Positions 16,729 through 25,026 of a DNA stretch of 45,189 nucleotides are shown here, piece after piece (position 1 is the first letter of the stretch; the number at the start of each line of letters is the position of its first letter). Origin of the DNA: Microcoleus sp. LEGE 07076 (GTDB lineage Bacteria > Cyanobacteriota > Cyanobacteriia > Cyanobacteriales > Microcoleaceae); contig NZ_JADEWV010000030.1 of the NCBI RefSeq assembly GCF_015207455.1, positions 1-45,189 on the forward strand, read 5' to 3'. Both the position numbers and the translations under genes were made by a program. The notes under the pieces are model-generated. The model saw only the letters and a list, made by a program, of their open reading frames with translations. It was not told where the DNA came from and did not search any database.

Positions 16729-18980
16729 TAACGCGCAACCTGCCGCATATATTCCCCCCACAACTGAGCAGCATTTGCACTACCTCCGGCAGTCGGAGAA
16801 TTATCATCATTTCCCAACCAAACCCCTGTCACCAGTTGCTGACTCGGAATATAACCGACAAACCACAAATCTCTATTATCATTAGTCGTGCCTGTTTTTC
16901 CAGCTTCTCCCAAACCCAAAGCAGCACTGCTCCCCGTACCTCCCCGCACCACACCTTGCAGCATATCAGTCATCGTATCCGCTACGCCTTCAGGAACTAA
17001 CTGGCGATTGGCAATGCTATCTTTTTGATAGTCATAAATCACCCGACAACTGTTAAAATCATTTCGATCTTTGCAATCGCTGCTGTCAATAATCCGCTTG
17101 ATTACGTGGGGGCGGTTGCCCAAACCCCGGTTCGCCAAAACCCCGAACGCACCCGTTAATTGCAACACGTTAACTTCACTTTCACCTAACACCAAACCAG
17201 GGTTAGAACGCAGTTCAGATGTAATTCCTAAACGTCTAGCCATTCCCAATACATTGTCTAAACCGACATCTTGTGCTAATCTCAAAGCAATTGCATTTTC
17301 CGACTGTGCTAAACCCCGATACATATCAGCACTGCCGCTGGTTCTTTCGCAGCCGCTGTAACTTTGTCCGCCCCAGGAAAGCGGCTCGCAAGAATAAGTT
17401 TTGGTGGGCGGTATTCCGCGTTCGAGGGCGGCTGTATAGGTGAAAATCTTAAATGTAGAACCGGGCTGTCTCAAAGCTTGGGTAGCCCGATTAAACTGAC
17501 TTTCCAAATAACTTACGCCCCCAACTAATGCTAATACTTCCCCGGTTGCACTATTGAGAGTTACCACGGCTCCTTGAGAAAAACCTGCACTCGCTCCGGC
17601 ATTTTCTACGGCATTTTTGAGTGAAGCTTCAGCTACTTTTTGCAGCGCCGGATTCAAGCCTGTTTCTACAATAAAATTGCCTTCTCTGGCTAACTGCTCT
17701 CCCAGCAAAAACTCCAATTCGTCAAATACATAACTGTAGAAATAAGGAGCGATCGTACTTTGCAAATATTGGCGAGCTTTGGGATTGATATCAATTCGCG
17801 ATCGCCTCGCGCGATCGGCTTCTTCCTGAGAAATCGAGCCCATTGCCCGCATCCGTTCAATCACCCGATCGCGGTACTGCACCGCCAACTGATAATTTTG
17901 AATCGGATTGAAACTGTTTGGCCCAGGCAAAATCCCCGCCAAAGTCGCCGCCTCCGATAAAGTCAAATCCTTCGCCGACTTGGCAAAATAAAATCGAGAC
18001 GCATCCTCAAAACCGTAGAGGTCAATTCCCAAAAAGACGCGATTCAAATAAGTCAGCAACAAATCATCTTTGCTGTAAAAATTTTCCAGTTTCAAAGCAA
18101 CTACTGCTTCCCGGAATTTGCGTCCGCCCGAATCTTGAGTTCCGACATAATCTCGAAACAAACTCCTCGCTAACTGCTGCGTCACTGTGCTGCCGCCTTC
18201 GCGAATTCCTCCGCCACGAACATTGGTCAACAGCGCCCGCAAAACCCCGATCGGATCTACGCCCAAATGCCAATTGTAGCGGCTGTCTTCCGAAGCAAGT
18301 ACCGCCTGGGATAAATAAGGCGAAAAATCTTGCAATCGCTTTAATTCTAAGTGAGCGTTATTCTGAGGAGGGCGCAGCGGAGTTTGCCCGTCGCGGGCGT
18401 AAACAATCACCGGGCCGTTGATACTTCTCGGCAGAGGCCGCACTTGAAATTTTGTCGATTCCATGCCTACCAACACGGCAATCAAAGCGGTGATTCCGCT
18501 GACTCCGTAAAAGCTGTAACGTACCAGTTCCAAGTACCAAGGCGGCGGATATACGTACTGAATTCTGACGGCGGCGGCGAGTTCCGGCGGGCCTAAAGTG
18601 AACACGTCTCCGTGACGCAGGGACATACTTTTTACTCGCCTTTTGCCGGAGTAAATGCCGTTGGTTGAGTCTTCATCTTTGATGACAAAAGGAGTCCGCC
18701 GCCTGGTATCCCGCGACAGGGATAGGTGTACGTGACTGACAACGGGATTGCGAACTACAATATCTGAAGATTTGGACGATCGACCTAACAAATATCGATC
18801 GCCCAATAGCGGATAAACCTCAGCTTTAGCTGCACCCGCATCTTGTACCCACAGTTCGGGTACTTTGGCATTCGGTTTCAGCGCTAGCTGGTTAAAATTA
18901 ACCTTGGCAATTGTCTGGACTGCTTGGGTAATCGCACCCAAGACGGTTTGAGGTTTGCGGGGCGGCTGCGGTGGGGTCAT
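16728..18980 (-). CDS. Class A penicillin-binding protein with N-terminal FHA domain
   Basis: 750 residues. An FHA domain (about 45-135; YLLGRSSKSSDIVV, NPVVSHVHLSL, DSTNGIYSGK) binds phosphothreonine. One membrane span (about 155-172) follows, then a GT51 glycosyltransferase domain (EDSRYNWHLGVDPIGVLRA, GGSTVTQQLARSLF) and a transpeptidase domain with GSTFK (catalytic Ser about 508), SEN and KTGTT. It polymerises and crosslinks peptidoglycan in the periplasm. The FHA module suggests control by Ser/Thr kinases, of which two are encoded nearby (inference). The start is the ATG at 18980. Its 3' end abuts a heptamer array. Confidence 0.95.
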   Translation of the reverse strand: MTPPQPPRKPQTVLGAITQAVQTIAKVNFNQLALKPNAKVPELWVQDAGAAKAEVYPLLGDRYLLGRSSKSSDIVVRNPVVSHVHLSLSRDTRRRTPFVIKDEDSTNGIYSGKRRVKSMSLRHGDVFTLGPPELAAAVRIQYVYPPPWYLELVRYSFYGVSGITALIAVLVGMESTKFQVRPLPRSINGPVIVYARDGQTPLRPPQNNAHLELKRLQDFSPYLSQAVLASEDSRYNWHLGVDPIGVLRALLTNVRGGGIREGGSTVTQQLARSLFRDYVGTQDSGGRKFREAVVALKLENFYSKDDLLLTYLNRVFLGIDLYGFEDASRFYFAKSAKDLTLSEAATLAGILPGPNSFNPIQNYQLAVQYRDRVIERMRAMGSISQEEADRARRSRIDINPKARQYLQSTIAPYFYSYVFDELEFLLGEQLAREGNFIVETGLNPALQKVAEASLKNAVENAGASAGFSQGAVVTLNSATGEVLALVGGVSYLESQFNRATQALRQPGSTFKIFTYTAALERGIPPTKTYSCEPLSWGGQSYSGCERTSGSADMYRGLAQSENAIALRLAQDVGLDNVLGMARRLGITSELRSNPGLVLGESEVNVLQLTGAFGVLANRGLGNRPHVIKRIIDSSDCKDRNDFNSCRVIYDYQKDSIANRQLVPEGVADTMTDMLQGVVRGGTGSSAALGLGEAGKTGTTNDNRDLWFVGYIPSQQLVTGVWLGNDDNSPTAGGSANAAQLWGEYMRQVAR

Positions 18981-19073
18981 ATTTCGCTATGGACTACGAT
19001 CGAGCGATCGGCTCTTGCACCATTCTACTCGCAAGTTTTGGCTATTTTCAGGATCGGCCCCACACTTTTAGCT

Positions 19074-19103
19074 ATTTTAGATTTTAGATTTTAGATTTTA
19101 GAC
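19074..19103. repeat. Heptanucleotide array (ATTTTAG)n
   Basis: Four ATTTTAG units in tandem, running into the 3' end of the small doubtful frame on the minus strand. Confidence 0.85.
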
Positions 19104-19330
19104 TGAATAATTTTAAATTGAATAATTTTAGATTTACTCTTCCAGATGAATCTGGGAGATTGAATCAGAGCGTTGCCCGAAAAGCCGGTGGTTGGGTCTA
19201 AAATTTTGAGATACTGACGACAGGAGTCGAGGGCTTGTATGGCTTTTGGGGTGAGGTGGGCTAGTGGCGATCGACTTTGGGGTGATTCGTCAACTCGCGC
19301 CCGGTTGATTAGACGAGCAATTGCACTCAT
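19091..19330 (-). CDS. Small hypothetical protein (doubtful)
   Basis: About 79 residues starting MSAIARLINRARVDESPQSR and continuing LTPKAIQALDSCRQYLKILD and PTTGFSGNALIQSPRFIWK. The first 65 residues look like real protein, with balanced composition and helical spacing. The last 12 (IIQFKIIQSKI) are translated from the AT-rich repeat. An in-frame ATG also lies at 19336. No family was recognised. A chance frame is possible. Confidence 0.4.
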   Translation of the reverse strand: MSAIARLINRARVDESPQSRSPLAHLTPKAIQALDSCRQYLKILDPTTGFSGNALIQSPRFIWKSKSKIIQFKIIQSKI

Positions 19331-19350
19331 TCCCAAATCATCTTGAAATT

Positions 19351-19394
19351 ATCTGCGTTGCATCTGTGTTTATCTGCCTTAAATCTGCGGTTGA
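19351..19394 (-). repeat. ACCGCAGAT/ACGCAGATAAAC dispersed repeat, reverse copy
   Basis: The reverse complement resembles 26472-26503 (AACCGCCGATGCACGCAGAT). The two copies share the phrases ACGCAGATAAAC and AACCGC. Confidence 0.6.
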
Positions 19395-19484
19395 CCACCT
19401 TGATCAAAATTGATGCAATTCAAATCCCTTCTTCCCTCATCTTTTTTCCCTTTTCCTTCTTCCGACTTCACGCTTGACGACTTC

Positions 19485-19516
19485 CATCCGTTACATCCGT
19501 TACATCCGTTACATCT
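19485..19516. repeat. 9-bp tandem repeat (CATCCGTTA)3.5
   Basis: Three exact CATCCGTTA units plus a partial one, in noncoding sequence. Confidence 0.85.
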
Positions 19517-19560
19517 CGCGCGAGCGAATCCGTTGCCGAACATCCTTCTTCCTTCTTTTA

Positions 19561-19598
19561 TAATTAAAACCCCCCTTAAAAAAGGGAGGCTTTAATTA
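19561..19598 (-). terminator. Terminator of the psbEFLJ operon
   Basis: The long inverted repeat TAATTAAA...TTTAATTA encloses a C-run/G-run stem (CCCCCCTT/AAGGGAGG). It lies 21 bp downstream of the psbJ stop on the operon's strand. Confidence 0.65.
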
Positions 19599-19618
19599 TC
19601 AAATACGCCAGATTCTCC

Positions 19619-19741
19619 TTACATCGAAGAACCCAAACCTGCATAAGCACCGTAGAAGAAAAGGCTCACAATGCTCAGAACACCTAGGCCTGCGACAGTA
19701 GCTACCAGCCACAAAGGAATTCTGCCACTTTCACTAAACAT
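19619..19741 (-). CDS. psbJ: Photosystem II protein J
   Basis: 40 residues: [20 protein letters not shown] followed by a membrane helix and the ending YAGLGSSM. This is a full-length PsbJ, one of the single-helix subunits around cytochrome b559 that affect plastoquinone exchange and assembly. It is the last gene of psbE-F-L-J, 69 bp after psbL. Confidence 0.98.
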   Translation of the reverse strand: MFSESGRIPLWLVATVAGLGVLSIVSLFFYGAYAGLGSSM

Positions 19742-19810
19742 AGCCATCACCTCAGTAATTCACAGCAAAACAAATTAGATCGAACTCTCGAAAGCAAACT
19801 CAGACACCAG

Positions 19811-19933
19811 TTAGTTAAAGAAATAACTGGAGAACAAAATACCCAGGGTAAAAATCATTAACAAACCCAAATAAAGGGAAGTCCGATTTAACTCAACAGG
19901 CTGTTCGTTGGGATTGGGAACGCGCTCAGGCAT
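19811..19933 (-). CDS. psbL: Photosystem II protein L
   Basis: 40 residues, [20 protein letters not shown] and a single helix ending LFSSYFFN. PsbL is a single-span PSII core subunit at the dimer interface. It begins 9 bp after psbF, as in other cyanobacteria. Confidence 0.98.
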   Translation of the reverse strand: MPERVPNPNEQPVELNRTSLYLGLLMIFTLGILFSSYFFN

Positions 19934-19942
19934 TGTAAACTC

Positions 19943-20080
19943 CTATCGTTGAATAAATTGCATTGCTGCGATCGCGCCCAAAAAGAAAATTGTTGGGACA
20001 CCTAAAGTATGAACGGCCAACCAGCGTACCGTAAAAATCGGATACGAAATTGGCTCGTTGTTTGGCGTTCTGCTAGTCAT
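19943..20080 (-). CDS. psbF: Cytochrome b559 beta subunit
   Basis: 45 residues, [20 protein letters not shown] then [20 protein letters not shown]. The single His (H24) in the helix is one axial ligand of the cytochrome b559 haem, the other coming from PsbE. It lies 22 bp after psbE. Confidence 0.98.
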   Translation of the reverse strand: MTSRTPNNEPISYPIFTVRWLAVHTLGVPTIFFLGAIAAMQFIQR

Positions 20081-20102
20081 TTTTCCAACTCCTTGTTTTA
20101 AA

Positions 20103-20351
20103 TTACTTGCCAATGAACTGATCTACTTGTTTCTTGGCTTCAAAGCGATCCGAGATAATCGGCACTTCTTCCCGCTGCTCTGTGAAATACTGGTTGGGGC
20201 GAGGAGTGCCGAAAGCATCGTAAGCCAAACCCGTTTGCACAAACAGCCATCCAGCCACAAACAAAGCCGGAATGGTGATGCTGTGAATTACCCAATAACG
20301 GATGCTTGTAATAATGTCCCCAAACGGACGTTCTCCAGTTGTACCGGCCAT
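20103..20351 (-). CDS. psbE: Cytochrome b559 alpha subunit
   Basis: 82 residues: [40 protein letters not shown] and the lumenal tail. The His in VIHS ligates the haem shared with PsbF. An in-frame ATG 36 bp upstream exists, but the start at 20351 has a strong AAAGGAGG eight bases upstream and matches the family N-terminus. First gene of psbEFLJ and 59 bp after ycf48. Confidence 0.98.
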   Translation of the reverse strand: MAGTTGERPFGDIITSIRYWVIHSITIPALFVAGWLFVQTGLAYDAFGTPRPNQYFTEQREEVPIISDRFEAKKQVDQFIGK

Positions 20352-20410
20352 GTAGAATCCTCCTTTCAACAACAAATCGACTGACAATCTCTCTTACTAT
20401 TCTACTATTA

Positions 20411-21424
20411 TCAAGCAGCTTGCGCTGAACCTTGATATTTAAGTAGAGTGCCGTTCGCCCCGATCGCAAATCCGCGATCTGGGCCCATGAACACAATTTT
20501 GTAAAAATTAGCGGGAACATCCTCAACTTCGCGGTCTTTTTGCCAAGTTTTCCCGCCATCTAAACTGCACAGCAAATTGCCGCCGCCGCCGGCCACCCAA
20601 ATTTCATTATCAGTCCGGTAAGCCATGTCTAGCAAACCCCAACTCGCCTGGCGATCGGGAAAAAACGGTTTTCCCCAACCTTCAGCATTGGACGGGTCGC
20701 TAAACTGAATCTGACCACCACGGGCGAGCATCCACAAACGCCCGTCCTTGGTAAAGCCCATATTTTGCAGGCGGCGAGAACTGTTGCGGTTGTGAGGTTC
20801 CCAAGCTTCTTGTCCGGGTTTCCACACGGAGTAGAAATTGCCCTTCGAGGATACCGCAACATATTTCCCGTCTTCAGAACGGTTGATATTGCGAACTACC
20901 CCAAAGGAATCCTGAACGACAGCTTTCCAATTTTTGCCGCCGTCAGAAGTCCGGTAAATCGCCCCCACATCCGTCGTCATCTCGGCCGAATTCGGGCCCA
21001 AAGCTGCGATCGTATTCGGAGAACCCGGTAACTGAGAGCTCAAAGCAATCCGCGTCCAAGATTTTCCCTCATCGTCCGTGTGGAGCAAAACCGAAGGCTG
21101 GCCGACAATCCATCCTTCAGAACCCGAAAAACTGACCGACGAAAAACGCGACCGCGGCTCATCAATATCCAGAGCGATCGGTTTCCAATTAGTGCCGCCG
21201 TCGGACGTTTCAAACAGAGTCGTCTCTGAACCGACCACCCAGCCGTGCTGAGGATTGCCCGTAAAGGCAATATCCTGCAAGTTAGCCGATGTCGGCAAAG
21301 AAATGACCTGCCAAGGGTTGTAACTCACAGAACCGACCGTGCTGCAACTCGTACAGATGAGCGCAGCCGCCAATAACATTACAATTCGTTGCCAAAATCT
21401 CACAATCGTCTTACTGCAAACCAT
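20411..21424 (-). CDS. ycf48: Photosystem II assembly factor Ycf48 (HCF136)
   Basis: 337 residues. The N-terminal lipoprotein-type signal ends [11 protein letters not shown], so a lipid-anchored lumenal protein is likely. The body is a seven-bladed propeller with repeated phrases [34 protein letters not shown] and [10 protein letters not shown]. Ycf48 helps assemble the D1/cytochrome b559 reaction centre, in keeping with the psbEFLJ genes directly downstream. ATG 21424 ([14 protein letters not shown]) is the best start; it overlaps the rubredoxin gene by 14 nt. The frame stays open to 21466. Confidence 0.95.
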   Translation of the reverse strand: MVCSKTIVRFWQRIVMLLAAALICTSCSTVGSVSYNPWQVISLPTSANLQDIAFTGNPQHGWVVGSETTLFETSDGGTNWKPIALDIDEPRSRFSSVSFSGSEGWIVGQPSVLLHTDDEGKSWTRIALSSQLPGSPNTIAALGPNSAEMTTDVGAIYRTSDGGKNWKAVVQDSFGVVRNINRSEDGKYVAVSSKGNFYSVWKPGQEAWEPHNRNSSRRLQNMGFTKDGRLWMLARGGQIQFSDPSNAEGWGKPFFPDRQASWGLLDMAYRTDNEIWVAGGGGNLLCSLDGGKTWQKDREVEDVPANFYKIVFMGPDRGFAIGANGTLLKYQGSAQAA

Positions 21425-21746
21425 ACATACTAAGTAAAAACAAGAAACCAACGACCAAGCCGCCAAAAATCAGCAAACTTTTTTGACCTTCGGTCATGCC
21501 GTTGACACCGACACCGTAGCGCTGATTTGCCTTAAATCCCGAAACCCCATCCTGCTGACCGACATTTTGAAACATCGACTTGCGCGCCGCGCAAACGGGA
21601 CAGACCCAAGTTTGGGGCAAATCTTCAAAAGCCGTCCCCGGAGCAATGTCAATTTTAGGATTGCCCTTTTTCGGATCGTAGACGTAGCCGCAGGCGCGGC
21701 ACTCGTGCCGATCGAGGGTTTTAGTCTCACTGGCTGGATCGCTCAT
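21411..21746 (-). CDS. rubA: Membrane-anchored rubredoxin
   Basis: 111 residues. The iron site is made of [10 protein letters not shown] and CPVCAA (two CxxC knuckles at about 17-20 and 49-52), and a C-terminal membrane helix [19 protein letters not shown] follows. RubA is required for photosystem assembly in cyanobacteria and chloroplasts. The conserved order rubA-ycf48-psbEFLJ is seen here. Start is the ATG at 21746. Confidence 0.97.
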   Translation of the reverse strand: MSDPASETKTLDRHECRACGYVYDPKKGNPKIDIAPGTAFEDLPQTWVCPVCAARKSMFQNVGQQDGVSGFKANQRYGVGVNGMTEGQKSLLIFGGLVVGFLFLLSMYGLQ

Positions 21747-21853
21747 AGCTCCAAAAGGGTACGTAAGCTAATCTTAAAATATACATTAAAAATTATTGCA
21801 GAAGATGGACGATTAATCTCAACTAATTTGTAATCCTAGCTGCACAAAATCTA

Positions 21854-21859
21854 TATAAT
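21854..21859 (+). promoter_or_regulatory. Candidate -10 box of the ndhCKJ operon
   Basis: A perfect TATAAT lies 48 bp before the ndhC start in the 161-bp divergent spacer. TTGTAA at 21828 could be the -35, but the 20-bp spacing is longer than usual. Confidence 0.4.
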
Positions 21860-21907
21860 GTAAAGATTGAGTTACAAACCCTTTCACCGAGGCAGTAATT
21901 ATTCACC

Positions 21908-22270
21908 GTGTTTGCACTCAGCGGTTACGAGTATTTCTTAGGCTTCCTGCTAATTTCGAGCCTAGTGCCTATCCTCGCCCTCACGGCGTCTAAGGTACTG
22001 CGGCCCAAAAGTCGTCCCTACGACCGACGCACTACCTACGAATCTGGCGTAGAGCCGATCGGCGGAGCCTGGATTCAATTCAACATCCGATATTATATGT
22101 TCGCCCTGGTCTTCGTCATCTTCGACGTAGAGACCGTCTTCCTCTATCCTTGGGCGGTTGCTTTCAACCAGCTAGGACTGTTGGCTTTTATCGAAGCCTT
22201 GTTTTTTATCACGATCCTCGTTATTGCTCTTGTCTACGCATGGCGCAAAGGAGCCTTGGAATGGTCTTAA
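21908..22270 (+). CDS. ndhC: NAD(P)H-quinone oxidoreductase subunit 3
   Basis: 120 residues with three membrane helices and the NdhC signatures [40 protein letters not shown] and YPWAV. It is part of the membrane arm hinge of photosynthetic complex I (NDH-1), which takes electrons from ferredoxin. The start is a GTG at 21908. Its stop overlaps the ndhK start by 10 nt. Confidence 0.97.
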   Translation: MFALSGYEYFLGFLLISSLVPILALTASKVLRPKSRPYDRRTTYESGVEPIGGAWIQFNIRYYMFALVFVIFDVETVFLYPWAVAFNQLGLLAFIEALFFITILVIALVYAWRKGALEWS

Positions 22271-22986
22271 GTTCTGACACATCACAAAAATCGCTAATTG
22301 TCAATCCGGCAGAGCGCCCGCAAGTCACATCCGAATTATCAGAGAACGTCATCCTAACCACGGTTGACGATATCTATAACTGGGCGAGACTTTCGAGCCT
22401 GTGGCCGCTGCTTTACGGCACGGCTTGCTGCTTTATCGAATTTGCAGCTTTGATCGGATCGCGCTTCGACTTCGACAGATTCGGCTTAGTACCCCGATCG
22501 AGTCCCCGGCAAGCCGACCTCCTAATCACCGCCGGCACAATTACCATGAAGTACGCCCCCATCTTGGTGCGGCTGTACGAACAAATGCCCGAACCCAAAT
22601 ACGTGATCGCGATGGGCGCGTGTACGATCACGGGCGGAATGTTCAGCGTAGACTCCCCCACAGCAGTCAGAGGCGTTGACAAACTAATCCCCGTAGACGT
22701 TTACATACCGGGCTGTCCTCCCCGTCCAGAAGCGATTATTGACGCAATCATCAAACTGCGGAAAAAAATCGCCAACGACTCGATGCAAGAACGCGGTAAC
22801 TTGCAACCTACCCACCGCTACTACACCAGACCCCACAAAATGAAAGTGGTAGATGACATTTTGGACGGCAAATATTTGTCAATTCCCGGCCGGATGGCCC
22901 CGCCGAAAGAATTGACCGAAGCAATGGGAATGCCGGTACCGCCCGCCCTGCTTGCAGGACAAAAACAGGAGGTAGAACGTGGCTGA
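22261..22986 (+). CDS. ndhK: NAD(P)H-quinone oxidoreductase subunit K
   Basis: 241 residues starting [12 protein letters not shown]. Cys ligands of the terminal [4Fe-4S] cluster (N2) are visible in [24 protein letters not shown] and [11 protein letters not shown]. The frame is open much further upstream (to 22150) only because it reads ndhC out of frame; ATG 22261 gives the family N-terminus and coupling to ndhC. Confidence 0.97.
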   Translation: MVLSSDTSQKSLIVNPAERPQVTSELSENVILTTVDDIYNWARLSSLWPLLYGTACCFIEFAALIGSRFDFDRFGLVPRSSPRQADLLITAGTITMKYAPILVRLYEQMPEPKYVIAMGACTITGGMFSVDSPTAVRGVDKLIPVDVYIPGCPPRPEAIIDAIIKLRKKIANDSMQERGNLQPTHRYYTRPHKMKVVDDILDGKYLSIPGRMAPPKELTEAMGMPVPPALLAGQKQEVERG

Positions 22987-23482
22987 GACAGAAACCTCAA
23001 TTGTTGAAGCCGGGAAGGTTTCTCAGTGGCTGACTCAGAATGGCTTTGAACACGAAGCTTTAGCGGCTGATAATTTGGGCGTGGAGATATTAAAGGTCGA
23101 TCGCGACTTCTTAATTCCGATGTCAACAGCACTGTACGCCTACGGGTTCAATTATATGCAGTGCCAGTGCGCCTACGACCAAGGCCCGGGAGAAGATTTA
23201 GTCAGCGTCTACCACTTGGCTAAACTCACAGATAATGCTTCCCATCCCGAAGAAGTCCGCGTCAAAGTATTTATTCCCCGCGAAGATCCCAGAGTGCCAT
23301 CAGTCTACTGGATTTGGAAAGCAGTGGATTTCCAAGAGCGGGAATCCTACGATATGTACGGCATTGTCTACGAAGGACATCCGAATCTGAAACGGATTTT
23401 GATGAACGAAGATTGGGTAGGCTGGCCGTTGCGGAAAGATTACATTTCCCCTGATTTTTACGAACTGCAAGACGCTTATTAA
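22979..23482 (+). CDS. ndhJ: NAD(P)H-quinone oxidoreductase subunit J
   Basis: 167 residues, homologous to the 30-kDa subunit of complex I. Motifs: [40 protein letters not shown] and [20 protein letters not shown]. The start is the GTG at 22979 ([12 protein letters not shown]), overlapping ndhK by 8 nt. GGAGG lies 8-12 nt upstream. Last gene of ndhCKJ. Confidence 0.97.
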   Translation: MAETETSIVEAGKVSQWLTQNGFEHEALAADNLGVEILKVDRDFLIPMSTALYAYGFNYMQCQCAYDQGPGEDLVSVYHLAKLTDNASHPEEVRVKVFIPREDPRVPSVYWIWKAVDFQERESYDMYGIVYEGHPNLKRILMNEDWVGWPLRKDYISPDFYELQDAY

Positions 23483-23493
23483 GGGAGTTTTGC

Positions 23494-23564
23494 GAGGGCG
23501 GGTTTAGAGCATGAAATTTGACTTTTGCAGTCAAGTTTTATGCAAAACCCGCCCTCTGTTTTTT
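23494..23564 (+). terminator. Strong terminator of ndhCKJ
   Basis: The outer stem GAGGGCGGGTTT/AAACCCGCCCTC encloses a second stem (TTGACT/AGTCAA), followed by TGTTTTTTC. It begins 11 bp after the ndhJ stop. Confidence 0.85.
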
Positions 23565-23572
23565 CATTAACT

Positions 23573-23597
23573 GGTTCCTCGGCTCTGCCTGGGAACC
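23573..23597. repeat. GGTTCC...GGAACC small hairpin repeat
   Basis: GGTTCC and GGGAACC flank the inner pair CGGC/GCCTG around CTCT. This is a small hairpin of the same style as the loops in repeat A. Confidence 0.6.
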
Positions 23598-23632
23598 GTG
23601 TCCAAAAACGCTATTTTCAAAAAAGTATTAGT

Positions 23633-25003
23633 ATGGTTTACGAAACTGCTGGTTTAATAGCTTTACTAAGTATCGTAATAATTTACCTGCAACTTCGCAG
23701 GGGTAAGAACAAACCAGAGGATAACAGGCCCGAAGCGCAGAAAGTTGAGCTGAGGCAAATAAAGAAGCAGTTACAACAAGCAAATAACCTATTTACCGCC
23801 TTTATAGTTCAAATCCTGGCAAGATTTAAGCAAAAAGAGGCAGAACTTAAGGCAGCTACTACTGAGAACAATTCTTTGAAGCAGACGGTTCACAAGCTAC
23901 AACAACAGTTAGCAAGCGTTGAGAGCGAAAGAGATGAAGTAAGGAAAATTTCAACAAATCTTCGTATTGAAAATATTTACTTTGAACAAAAAGTTGAAGA
24001 ACTAGAAGGTCATAAAAAAGTTCTTATTCAAGAATTGGGCGGTTCTCTCAGCAGTCAAGATATAGAGTTTATAACGTGGGAATTTTTAATCTAGAAAGTT
24101 CAAGAGGTTACTAGACAGCTTAATGAACTCATAGCCCTAAATCAATCTCTCATTAAAACAAATACGGATTTACAGCAAGAAATAGACGTTCTGAGAAGAG
24201 AGTTAAATCAAGTTAAAGATAATAATACTAGATTGACGCAAGATAATCTACAACTCCGAGCTAGCCAAAACTCTTTAGAGTCAGAAATAAGACGAGAATT
24301 AGACCGAGTTCAACCTTTAGAGATAGATAATAACCAGCTAGAGCAAGAAAAAACCCAATTAGAAAGAAAGCTTTATGAGTTAAATTCATTAAACTCCAAT
24401 TCACGTCAATTAGAAACAAAAGTTAAGCAACTAGAAGAGAATGCCAGAGAGCTAGAAAAAGCCAAAATAAGTTTAGAGCTACAGCTTAAGGACGAGAAAA
24501 GTAGAGTTGCACTTCTTCAGCAAGAAATTGAGAGTTTGATAATTACAACTCCGGATGAGGAAATTAATCGGCTGCTTGCAAAAATAGCTCAACAAGAGGA
24601 TATCATAAAAGAGCTACGAGAAGAAATTGAGATTTTGATAATTATAAATCCGGATAATGATGGAATAAGTTTATTAGAAGATTATAATGATTTAAGTTTA
24701 TTAGAAAATTATAATGATTTAGTTTATTTCGTTCAAACATCTTTAGGAACTTCAGGTATAGAGGAATTAGATGATTGGGGAAAAACAGAAGAGTTTTACA
24801 TAGAACTTATTAGTAGACTTTGTTTTATCGATACGATACTCATAACTAAAATAAAATCCTTGGAATATAAATCCTATCCCGTTTATAAGGAATATATTGC
24901 TGCGAGTTTAGATATTAGCTTTAGCTATCCCGGTGATTTTTTGTTTTGGAGTAATGGCGAAATGTGGTGGGAACTAAGTTATTTCTTCAATAATAAGTTG
25001 TAA
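23633..25003 (+). pseudogene. Membrane-anchored coiled-coil protein gene interrupted by one in-frame amber codon
   Basis: MVYETAGLIALLSIVIIYLQ gives a membrane anchor. Long heptad-rich coiled coil follows (NSLKQTVHKLQQQLASVESE; later ELEKAKISLELQLKDEK). Codon 154 is TAG (24092-24094), after ITWEFLI. The same frame then continues KVQEVTRQLNELIALNQSLI without a shift to the stop at 25001-25003, about 455 coding codons in all. A single CAG-to-TAG change would explain it, restoring a coiled-coil Gln. The C-terminal ~110 residues (GTSGIEELDDWGKTEEFYIE and the Trp-rich end FLFWSNGEMWWELSYF) form an unrecognised globular domain. It ends 23 bp before the DNA methyltransferase gene. Function is unknown; a true nonsense mutation, readthrough or a sequencing error are all possible. 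Confidence 0.7.
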
Positions 25004-25026
25004 TTAAGAGTTTATCAATCTAACCG

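Larger units (their letters stand above)
18981..19618. other. Region between PBP gene and psbJ
   Basis: 638 bp. It contains a doubtful 80-codon frame on the minus strand (19091-19330), an ATTTTAG heptamer array (19074-19103), an ATCTGCG-type repeat (19351-19394), a 9-bp tandem repeat (19485-19516) and the terminator of the psb operon (19561-19598). Confidence 0.7.

Noticed and set aside
19410..19595. 61-codon frame on the plus strand
   Set aside because: Low-complexity sequence with a 9-bp tandem repeat and the psb terminator; no protein-like features.
22150..22260. N-terminal extension of ndhK by 37 codons
   Set aside because: It reads ndhC in another frame; ATG 22261 gives the family N-terminus and the usual overlap with ndhC.
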